Assembly: GCF_021155765.1 (NCBI RefSeq)
Contig: NC_060110.1
Location: 248,001 to 312,000, forward strand
Direction of reading: 5' to 3'
From: Diprion similis
Lineage: Eukaryota; Arthropoda; Insecta; Hymenoptera; Diprionidae
DNA: 64,000 nucleotides
Shown: positions 39,157 through 47,611 of the stretch, in pieces
Layout: every line of letters starts with the position of its first letter
How positions within the stretch are numbered: position 1 is the first letter of the stretch
Notes under the pieces: model-generated
Told to the model about the DNA's origin: nothing
The model's input: only the letters and a program-made list of their open reading frames with translations
Database searches by the model: none
Made by a program: the position numbers and the translations under genes

Positions 39157-41890
39157 GATGGCCTTAAGGGAGAGATGGCCAACTCAAAAAAATTCTATAA
39201 ACACTCGCTTAGTGTCGCTAGTTATCACTCAGTTCGCTTCAAGTCGTGCGTACGAAGATCTGCGCGCAAAAATATTTGCGAATAAATGACCAAAGGTAAG
39301 TAAATCCACCTGTTTTCTTTTGCCTCGTGTGAAAATTAGTTAAGGAGTTCATGTTACCAGTTCTGGTTGCGCAGCTTTTGAAAAATAATATAATTTCAAG
39401 TGTTTTCGGAACGGCTCACGAGTCGAGCTTGAACATAACCTCAAAATAACCACAAGAACTCATACATTTTGTCTCGTGGCTAGTGTGGCCATCTCTCCCC
39501 GAAAATTAGGAGAGATGGCCACATTCGGTCAGGGTGTGATGGCCTTACTATGAATAGCGATGTTTTTATAATTTTTGAATTGAGAAAACATGTTTACGTT
39601 AATTTCAGATGCCAAATAAATACCAAAGACAAGCTTCAGCTACCCGAGGGAATTGGACCGAAGAGTCATTAAAGGCTGCAATAAACGCTTTGAAAAATGG
39701 TGAAATGTCAGTTTATGCAGCTGCCAAAGCCTATCAAATTCCAAGGAAAACCTTAGAAAGGCGTTTCAAAAACAATAACGACAAAAAAGGACCTACGGGA
39801 CCAACTTGCTTTTTTGGCGACGAAAATGAAAGGAAGCTCGCAAACCACATTAAAGTCATGCAAGCGAAAGGTTTTCCTTTAACGATTGATGATGTCAGAA
39901 AGGTCGCTTACCTGCTGGCTGAACAATTGAATTTAAATCACAGATTCAATAAAGAAACTGGAAAAGCAGGCTACGATTTCGTACGATCGTTTTTGAGTAG
40001 GCACCCTGATATTGCAATCAGGAAGTCAGAAGGTGTTTCGTTAGCGCGATCGACTGCTATGAACAAGGCGGAGGTGGACGCTTATTTTAAGCTTCTGGAA
40101 AATGTTTTGACGGTCGACGACGTGATGTTGGAATCAAGTCATATCTTCAATATGGATGAGACAGGGCTTCAATTGAATAACCGTCCTGGATATGTACTTG
40201 CTGAGAAGGGGTCCAAAGCTGTGTCGACAGTTACATCGACTGAAAAAGGAGAGACAATAACTGTTATAGCCTGTTGTAGTGCTGAAGGAACTTTTTTGCC
40301 ACCTGCTTGCATAATGAAGGGTAAAAATAAAAAAGCTGAGTTTGAGGACGGAATGCCTCCTGGATCGAGGATTTTTATGTCTCAGAAGTCTGCATACATA
40401 ACTTCGATCATATTTTTGGAATGGTTGGAAACACACTTCGTCTCAAGGAAACCTGCAGGAAAAGTTCTTTTGTTGTTGGACGGCCATTCAACTCATTGCA
40501 ATTCTGTTGAAATGTTGGAATACGCAGAAAAAAATGACATAGTTTTGCTATCAATGCCGAGTCACACATCTCACTACCTTCAACCGTTGGATCGTGCAGT
40601 GTTCAAGTCATTGAAAACCCATTTCTACGAACAATGCCGACTGTGGCTGAAACAAAATACTGGTCGTCGTATTACAAGACTGTCGTTCGGAACATTGCTT
40701 AATAAAGCGTGGGGAAAAGCAGCTTCTGCAGAGAATGCTATTACAGGATTCAAAGCTACCGGAGTCAGTCCTTTCAATCCAAGCGCAATCCCAGACTATG
40801 CTTTTACACAAGAACCAAGGGAACTCACATCGACCTCTCAAAAAGACTCCCCAGCTACAATTACAGATTCGATATCAACAAACCTGGAACAAGTTTCACG
40901 AATTTCAGAAGAGCCAGTAAGCGAGTCTGTTACAGTCTCTGAGCAAACCTTTTGTGCTGAGGAACACCGAATCTCAAACGCAAACCCTGAAATGTTTCCG
41001 AAGAAAAGTCCTAGTGAGAACATGATCAGTGGTTCTCAAGTTGCCGTGATGCTGTCGTCGACCTCAAGAACTCCACCAAATAAAAATGACGTCCCAGATT
41101 TAACTCCAACGCGAATTTTAATGGAAATATCTCCTGTTGCACAAAAAGTTTTCGAAGTACGTAAACGGGCTAAGCAAGTCGGCACACTCCTAACATCAGA
41201 AGAACACATTCAAATGAGAAAATGTAAAGAAGATATGAAGTATGCCAAAACGCTGAAAAGTATTGCCAAGAAGAATGTACAAAAAGAAAACAAGACAGAG
41301 AAAATAGAAAACAAAACCGAGAAAGACAAAAAAACAGCAGTGAAAAGTGCCCCACGAAAGAGAAAATCCTTAAGAATGATATCTGACAGCAGCGGCGATG
41401 AAGAACAGCCAGTTCTATGCGATACATCAGACAAAAAGGGTGAAGGGAGAGAAAAAAAAAACTGTGTGGGCTGTGGAGAGAACTATTTCGAAACACATCT
41501 TATCGAAGACTGGCTTCAGTGTATCATTTGCCAACTTTGGTTGCACGAGAATTGCACTGAATTTGACAACATGTGTTCAAAATGCGGACAAAGGAAAAAA
41601 AGAGAACTGAAACTCAAAAAATGCACGGTGAAAAAGGAGAAACAGTAGAAGTATTTACTGGCCAACTCTCCCGTACTACTAAGGCCATCTCTCCCGGACG
41701 CGCCGGGAGAGATGGCCAGTTGTGATTTTCAAATTTTATTGTTTTTAACGTTGATCCTATTAGAAATTATTAGATTTTTGTTATTCAATTTATAGTATAA
41801 TATTCAGAGTTTAAATACAAATAATAATTACAGTCTATATAAATGTAGTTTTATTTTAACTGAACCTTGGAAAAACTATGGCCATCTACC
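39157..41890. promoter_or_regulatory. Repeated GGCCATCTCTCCC motifs at both ends of the pogo-like element
   Basis: Copies in either orientation are near 39157, 39170, 39488, 39508 and 39536 on the left and 41661, 41683, 41703 and 41879 on the right. Two pairs form palindromes, one around 39490-39522 and one around 41683-41717. They look like transposase binding sites or promoter elements; this is inference from repetition and position. Confidence 0.6.
39609..41648 (+). CDS. pogo-like DDE transposase with N-terminal psq HTH and C-terminal zinc domain
   Basis: The 679-residue frame is open from ATG to stop. Residues about 10-55 form a psq/CENP-B type helix-turn-helix (WTEESLKAAINALKNGE, YQIPRKTLERRF). 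A second DNA-binding CENP-B-like part follows (about 70-150, FVRSFLSRHPDIAIR). The DDE core has FNMDETGLQLN near residue 183 (first D), VLLLLDGHSTHC near 292 (second D) and LQPLDRAVFK near 327 (third acidic residue). Residues about 540-600 are lysine-rich, probably nuclear targeting. The C-terminus (about 620-660) has C-x2-C...W..C..C..W.H..C...C-x2-C, a PHD-like zinc finger. Family is pogo/Tigger-Jerky. An ATG just after an AG (TTTCAG at 39603-39608) suggests a 5' intron. Confidence 0.92.
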   Translation: MPNKYQRQASATRGNWTEESLKAAINALKNGEMSVYAAAKAYQIPRKTLERRFKNNNDKKGPTGPTCFFGDENERKLANHIKVMQAKGFPLTIDDVRKVAYLLAEQLNLNHRFNKETGKAGYDFVRSFLSRHPDIAIRKSEGVSLARSTAMNKAEVDAYFKLLENVLTVDDVMLESSHIFNMDETGLQLNNRPGYVLAEKGSKAVSTVTSTEKGETITVIACCSAEGTFLPPACIMKGKNKKAEFEDGMPPGSRIFMSQKSAYITSIIFLEWLETHFVSRKPAGKVLLLLDGHSTHCNSVEMLEYAEKNDIVLLSMPSHTSHYLQPLDRAVFKSLKTHFYEQCRLWLKQNTGRRITRLSFGTLLNKAWGKAASAENAITGFKATGVSPFNPSAIPDYAFTQEPRELTSTSQKDSPATITDSISTNLEQVSRISEEPVSESVTVSEQTFCAEEHRISNANPEMFPKKSPSENMISGSQVAVMLSSTSRTPPNKNDVPDLTPTRILMEISPVAQKVFEVRKRAKQVGTLLTSEEHIQMRKCKEDMKYAKTLKSIAKKNVQKENKTEKIENKTEKDKKTAVKSAPRKRKSLRMISDSSGDEEQPVLCDTSDKKGEGREKKNCVGCGENYFETHLIEDWLQCIICQLWLHENCTEFDNMCSKCGQRKKRELKLKKCTVKKEKQ

Positions 41891-41904
41891 CCGAACTTAC
41901 CGTA

Positions 41905-42457
41905 TTAATAACTCTGCCATATTCATCGCTAAATGTTCTGCTTTTGAATGATACCGCTGGAAAGCTATTCCTTTGAGTTTAGATCCAATCATAATTCTCA
42001 CCTCATTTTCATCTAACTCGTATGTCTGGCGCAATAAATTCCCTTGAGCCTGTCGAAATCTTCTCCCGCTCCGTTATATTCGGTCAGTAATTCGCTTATC
42101 CCTTCAACATTAAGAGATGAACGATGAGATGTTATTGGCATTTGACTCGGAACTGGGGATGCTCTTAATAATGCATTTTCTCTTCGCAATAAATCAATTT
42201 CCCTCTGCATCAACTCTCGTTCTCTCTCTAACAGCTGAATTTCTCTCTGTTGGTTCCGGTTGCCGATTCATCGTTTGAGTGATCTCTACTTCCTCTGCGT
42301 GTTTAGATGTATTCGACATTTCTTCTGTCAACCATTGACCCGACGGATTAGCTTCCTGTATTTGTTGAATTAATTCTGCTTCCGATCCAACGTTTGACAA
42401 ATTATTTCTGTCGAGAATATTTCTCAGCTGGGTTACTTTCAATGTTTGTGAATTCAT
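41905..42457 (-). pseudogene. gag: gypsy-3 Gag N-terminus with SAP-like domain
   Basis: The minus-strand ATG at 42457 starts MNSQTLKVTQLRN; residues about 5-37 read as a SAP motif (LKVTQLRNILDRN ... EAELIQQIQE), a DNA/chromatin-binding fold. A frame change near 42210 leads to a leucine-rich coiled segment (REIDLLRRENALL) and then capsid-like helices (VRIMIGSKLKG, AFQRYHSKAEHLA) down to 41905, where the pogo-like element interrupts it. SAP-like N-termini in Gag are seen in other insect gypsy elements, as I recall. Confidence 0.75.
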
Positions 42458-42933
42458 CGTACGCGTGTGTTAATGCTCTATCGTTTAACTGACAATTATC
42501 GTTTATCTAACAATTATCGATCTACTCGTAAGGTAAACTATTTGTATACTACCGAACTTTGATCTTACCGATCACCCGTGAGATGACGATGTTTGCTATT
42601 GTTTGCTATTACCGACTGATATATGCGTTCAATTGGTGTTTCTCAATAGTTATTTGGCGTGTTAATTTTCGATTTTTTTTTTTAAATCAGTTTCAGGCAC
42701 TAAGCTCACTTTATTTTTTTCTTTTTCAGCGTCCTGGCGCACAGCACTAGGATACACCGATTCGTGTCGTAGCACACACCGTAACGACTATCTTGGACTA
42801 CGCGGCACACAGCTCAACGAAGCCTCTCAGCACACAGCTTTTTTTCGGACTACGCGGCACACAGCTCGACAGAGCCTCTTTTCCGTCTTCAGCACACAGC
42901 TTTCAGACTTCACTATCTTTGGCCACACAGCGC
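42458..42933 (-). other. gypsy-3 leader / 5' LTR region with 52-bp direct repeat
   Basis: No ORF of note. GGACTACGCGGCACACAGCTC occurs at 42795 and again at 42847, a 52-bp tandem pair, and CAGCACACAGCTT recurs nearby. The right edge meets the satellite near 42934. It should hold the gypsy-3 5' LTR but I found no match to 26433-26640, so the element may be rearranged there. Confidence 0.4.
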
Positions 42934-45457
42934 ATAAAATTCAGAGAAATGTTGGTAATTAGCCGAGAAAACCACAATTGACGTCGTTTTTCGACCGATC
43001 TGACCAAGTTACGATTAAAACCAGAAATTCTCGAATGAGTTCGTCAGACTTGCGAACACTCAGGTCAGCCCAGCAAAAAAATTCAGGATATCTTGATTTG
43101 GAGACGAGATAGCCAAGAATTCTACATTTTGCGGCGAAATTTCTTCAGTTATGTGCCGGACCTGACATTCAGACGTAGGTTCGACTAAGTTGCAGACACT
43201 CAGCTGGCCCGCTCTGAAAAATCAAGGAAATGTTGCGAATCAGCCGAGAAAACCACAATTTGCGTCGTTTTTCGACCGGTCTGACCAAGTTACGATTGAA
43301 ACCAGAAATTCTCGAATGCGTCCGTCAGACTTGCAAGCTCTTGGGTCAGCCCAGCAGAAACATTTAAGATATCTTTATTTGGAGACGAGATAGCCAAGAA
43401 TTCCACATTTTGCGACGGAATTCCTTCAGTTATGAACCAAACCTGATATTCTGGTGTGGGTTCGACTAAGTTGCAGTTATTTAGCCAGCCCGCACCAAAA
43501 TGTCAGAGAAATATTGGTAATTAGCCGAGAAAACCACAATTTTCGTCGTTTTTCGACCGATCCGACCATGGGACGATTGAAACCAGAAAGTCTCGAATGG
43601 GTTCGTCAGATTTGCGAAGACTTGGCTCAGCCCAGCAGAAAAATTCAAGATATCTTGATTCCGAGACAAGATAGCGAAGAATTTCACATTTTGCGACGAA
43701 ATTTCTTCAGTTATGAGCCAAACCTGAGATTTTGACGTGGGTTCGACTAAGTTGCAGACACTCAGCCAGCCCGCACCGGAAAATCAGAGAAATGTTGGTA
43801 ATCAGCCGAGAAAGCTACAATTTCGTCGTTTTTCGACCGATCTCACCAAGTTACGATTGAAACCAGAAATTCTGGAATGCATTTGTCAGACTTGCGAACA
43901 CGTGGGTCAGCCCAGCACAAAAATTCAAGATATCTTGATTTGGAGACGAGAGAGCCAAGGATTCCACATTTTGCGACGGAATTTCTAGAGTTATAAGCCG
44001 AAACCGAAATTCTGACGTGAGTTCGTTTAAGTTGCAGACACTCAGCCAGCCCGCACCGAAAAATCAGAGAAATGTTGGTAATCAGCCGAGAAAACCACCA
44101 TTTTCGTCGTTTTTCGACCGATTTGACCAAGTGACGATTGAAACTAGAAATTCATGAATGCGTTCGTCAGACTAGCGAACACTTGAGTCAACCCAGCAGG
44201 AAAATTCTGGATATCTCGATTTGGAGACGAGATAGCCAAGAATTCCACATTTTGCGACGAAATTTCTTCAGTTATGAGCCGAACATGAAATTCTGAAGTG
44301 GGTTCGACTAAGTTGCAGACACTTAGCAAGCCCGCACCAAAAAATCAGAGAAATGTTGGTAATCAGCCCAGAAAACCACAATTTTCGTCGTTTTTCGACC
44401 GATCTGACCAAGTTACGATTGAAACCAGAAATTCTGGAATGCGTTTGTCAGACTTGCGAACACGTGGGTCAGCCCAGCACAAAAATTCAAGATATCTTGA
44501 TTTGAAGACTAGAGAGCCAAGGATTCCACATTTTGCGACGGAATTTCTTGAGTTATGAGCCGAACCTGAAATTATGACGTGAGTTCGACTAAGTTGCAGT
44601 TGCTCAGCCAGCCCGCACCACAAATTTAGAGAAATGTTGGCAATCAGCCGAGAAAAATTTTACCAAGTGACGATTGAAAGTAGAAATTCTGGAATGCGTT
44701 CGTCACACTTGTGAACACTTGGGTCCGCCCAGCAGAAAAAATTAAGATATCTTGATTTGGAAACGAGATAGCCAAGAATTCCACATTATGCGACTGAATT
44801 TCTTCAGTTATGAGCCGATCCTGAAATTCAGACGTGGGTTCGACTTAGTTGCAGTTACTCAGCCAGCCCGCACCAAAAATTCAGAGAAATGTTGGTAATT
44901 AGCCGAGAAAACCACAATTTACGTTGTTTTTCGACCGATCTGACCAAGTTACGATTAAAACCAGACATTCTCGAATGCGTTTGTCAGACCCTCGAACACT
45001 TGAGTCAGCCTAGCAAAAAATTTCAGGATATCTTGATTTGGAGACGAGAGAGCCAAGAATTCCACATTTTGCGACGGAATTTCTTTAGTTTTGAGCCGAA
45101 CCTGAAATTCCAACGTGGGTTCGACTCAGTTGCAGACACACAGCCAGCCCGCACCAAATATGAGAGAAATGTTGGAAATCAGCCCAGAAAACCACAATTT
45201 TCGTCGTTTTTCGACCGATCCGACCAAGTTGCGATTGAAACCAGAAATTCTGAAATGCGTTCGTCAGATTTGCGAACACTTGGGTCAGCGCAGCAGAAAA
45301 ATTCAAGATATCTCGATTTGGAGACGAGATAGCCAAGAATTCCACATTTTTTGACGGAATTTCTTCAGTTATGAGCCGAAACCGAAATTCTGACGTGGAT
45401 TCGTTCAAGTTTGCAGACACTGAGCTAGCCCGCACCGAAAAATCAGAGAAATGTTGT
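42934..45457. repeat. Satellite block 3, about nine monomers of about 281 bp
   Basis: The marker GGAGACGAGATAGCC (with variants) recurs at about 43099, 43381, 43664, 43942, 44222, 44503, 44758, 45038 and 45323, spacings 279-284 bp except 255 bp where one monomer has lost about 26 bp (near 44655). Monomers are several percent to over ten percent apart by eye. Each contains AAGTTGCAGACACTCAGCC, AGAGAAATGTTGGTAATCAG and GACCAAGTTACGATTGAAAC. ORFs of 60-147 residues inside recur because the monomer repeats; they are not genes. Confidence 0.93.
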
Positions 45458-45740
45458 TTATGTCAGAGGATGGCTTCACAAATAAATGAACTCACAGAGG
45501 TTTAATGTAAAAACGTTTATTATTTATACGGACCGAAACGGAACGGTTATACGTCTCGATTCCGACGCGGTCTCCTCAGGTCTCTCTGCTCTGTTCCCCT
45601 CTCCGTGCGTCTCTCATCAGAGATGCGTAACTGGCGTCACCGTCACTCCGTATGGTGGCGCTGCCTTACAGTTACCGTTCCAACTTATATTTAATTCTTA
45701 CAGTTCGGCCAGCCTGACAAAAGTTCGGCTCGAACTTTAT
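45458..45740 (-). repeat. gypsy-4 3' LTR
   Basis: On the minus strand it begins near TGAAAATAAAGTTCGAGCCG and ends in GACATAAACA at the satellite edge. It shares the TTCGGCC...CTGACAAAAGTTCG block with 26433-26640. AATAAA-type motifs occur near the end. Confidence 0.55.
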
Positions 45741-45804
45741 TTTCAGATTTTTTTTTTTTTCTCACTTCCGTGGTAGTGATCATCATTCTAACACAGGTAA
45801 GTAT

Positions 45805-45945
45805 TAATCGCAGTTTTACATGTTACACAAATACAGTATAAATCACAGTTCTACAGGTTATAAAAATACAGTATGAGTCACAGTTTTACATGTTACACAA
45901 ATACAGTATAAATCACAGTTTTACAGGTTATAAAAATACAGTACA
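45805..45945. repeat. 35-bp tandem repeat, four copies
   Basis: CAGTTxTACAxGTTA starts at 45811, 45846, 45881 and 45916. Alternate copies are more alike (70-bp dimer), so a 70-bp unit was duplicated after an initial 35-bp duplication. It lies between integrase and LTR of gypsy-4. Confidence 0.9.
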
Positions 45946-46013
45946 CAGGTCATGTAAATGTATAGGATAGGCTTAATTTACGTAATTTGGACCTTCGGTG
46001 ACTTGCCAAGGCC

Positions 46014-46626
46014 TTATATTGCAAGCTTCCCATGTTCCGGTGTACGGTTTTTGCGTAATCGATGGTTTCTTAAAATTCTAATGATCTCATAGGGTCGTTT
46101 GTACCGTGGGATTAGCTTCTTGGCTGCACACGGAGTATTGTCAAAATTTTTTGTCATTACATAATCACCTTCTTTGTACTTATACGGTTCTTTCCGTTTT
46201 TGATCGAAATACGTTTTGTTGTACTCTTGTGACTTATTAATTTTATCTTTGGCCTTATCTCTTAATTCTTTTGGGTTCCTGTCATCTTTACTTTGTTCGT
46301 GCTGAAGGCATTCACCCAAAACATCGACTACATTGCCGCGTTGGTCAACGCCGAACAACAGCAGACTCGGTGTTTCACCTGTAGTTTTTTGGACAGTATT
46401 ATTGAGCGCGAACTCAACATCGGTAAGTACCTTGTACCAATATTTACCAGAGGCGTCATCGGATAATTTTGCTAACATGGGATATAATACGCGATTTACT
46501 CTTTCGACCTGGCCATTTGCTTTAGGCGATCCGGTCGCAATCTTTACATGTTTGACGTTATTTTCCAGGAGGAAATTTTGAAATTCCTGCGACGTGAAGG
46601 CAGTACCGCGATCATAAACGATAGTA
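46014..46626 (-). pseudogene. pol: gypsy-4 integrase, partial
   Basis: On minus, the piece starts just before the second catalytic aspartate (YDRGTAFTSQEF near 46600), then NGQVERVNR near 46500 with the catalytic glutamate, the LLFGVDQRGNVVD segment near 46350 and the C-terminal DYVMTKNFDNTP and KRPYEIIRILRN parts. The first nine residues of the longest ORF come from the inverted LTR-like sequence at 46627-46643. The C-terminal end loses frame near 46070. Confidence 0.85.
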
Positions 46627-47611
46627 ACAATTGTATGTAACATTATTTAATACATTTTTCTATGAATAATAAAAAATAAAAGATTGCGGTGTTGGGACAG
46701 CGCTCCGTTCGAAAAATGTATTAAATAGTGTTACATACAATTGTATTCAGAGAAAAAAAAATGCACAAGCTTCGTTGAATGCGTAGATATGTTTTGAAAA
46801 TTTAGAGAGTATTTTCGTAATATTTTTCAGGTAATTGACAACAACTTTCGTCTATACGTTTTTTTTTATTTGGGCCTCTATAAAAAGTTACAGAGCATCA
46901 AATGTTGGAACAATTCGGTGCGGATAGTCCTAACGGGAGCGAAAGAGACCAAGCGCGCCCGAGAGAGACGAACCGTTCCCCCTCCACTCGCGCCCGGCCG
47001 TAAAACGCTTCAGACCGCACAAATCTCCCATACTTAGATCAGCTCATTTCGGAATGCATGGCATATTTTCCGATCAGATATATTTACAACTGAAGTACAC
47101 ATATTTGAGAACCTGCATACCAAATTTCAAGTTGAAATATTAATTACTTTCATTGTTATCAGCCGAAACGCGTTATGCTGCGTATCTACGGAACCACTGA
47201 TCCGAATCAAATTTTTTTTTTTAATACTCGTTTTTTCAATTACCAATCGGGTACGGAATAGAGATTTTGAAAACACGTGAAATCGTAAAGTTATGCCGCT
47301 TTTTTGTCTCGGAATTTCGCATGTTTGTCTAAGATATTGTTTAAAACACGTGAAAAGGAAATTTTTTTTTTTTTAGATGCGCGATCGATACTGCATACGG
47401 TTACGGTTTCCCCCTTTGAATATGCATGTATTGATTTAATTAATCAAAATGAAGATCTGATGTTCCCTGACAACGGTCGTCTTTTGGAATCAATGAGGAT
47501 CCTTCTGGCATTCCTTGAACGGACTTTAAAAGCGACACATCTCCTTGTACTTTTGTCCTAAATAAACCGCCCCAGTCTTTTTAATAATCTCCTGACTATT
47601 TATTACACCCG
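46627..47611. other. Probable solo-LTR-like segment with inverted start
   Basis: 46711-46743 (GAAAAATG...ACATACAATTG) is the reverse complement of 46629-46661 with a 49-bp spacer. From TGTTACATACAATTG (46731) to ATTTATTACA (about 47607) the sequence has TG...CA ends, and AAATAAACC near 47561 looks like a polyadenylation signal. So a solo LTR of about 880 bp is plausible. T-rich runs are common and no coding domain is recognised. Confidence 0.35.

Larger units (their letters stand above)
39141..41902 (+). mobile_element. pogo-like transposon with intact transposase, TSD TA
   Basis: Left end GGGTAAGTCCGGGGGAGATG and inverted right end CGGTAAGTTCGGGGTAGATG form short terminal repeats, with TA on both sides (39139-39140, 41903-41904). 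Size 2762 bp. It is inserted in the Gag frame of gypsy-3. Subterminal DNA on both sides holds many GAGAGATGGCC motifs. The transposase frame is complete, so this may be a recent or even active copy. Confidence 0.9.
28441..42457 (-). mobile_element. gypsy-3: minus-strand Ty3/gypsy element with SAP-domain Gag, split three times
   Basis: Pieces in transcription order: Gag N-terminus 42457-41905, Gag middle 39138-38979, Gag C-terminus with zinc knuckle 35375-35066, protease/RT/RNase H about 34873-33052, integrase 29625-28441. Removing the pogo element (TSD TA), the Gag-only LTR element (TSD ATAT) and the DUF4371 hAT (TSD TCTTCGAC) restores continuity of the protein at each junction. Frameshifts occur as well, so it is dead. 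Its ends probably reach satellite on both sides (near 26433 and 42933). Integrase is close to that of gypsy-4 at 46.0-46.6 kb. Confidence 0.88.
45458..46626 (-). mobile_element. gypsy-4 fragment: integrase, 3' untranslated repeat, LTR
   Basis: The fragment has the C-terminal two-thirds of integrase, a spacer with a 35-bp tandem repeat and an LTR-like end (45458-45740) that touches satellite block 3. It is cut at 46626 by the inverted start of another LTR-like sequence, so the rest of the element is absent from the window. Integrase wording matches gypsy-3 (DRGTAF, NGQVERVNR, LLFGVDQRG). Confidence 0.8.

Noticed and set aside
43190-45435. Recurring ORFs of 60-147 residues in the satellite
   Set aside because: The same peptide recurs with the monomer, in several frames and on both strands.
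42934-45457. Regular direct repeats considered as a CRISPR array
   Set aside because: Units of about 281 bp are tandem without unique spacers and the setting is eukaryotic; this is satellite DNA.
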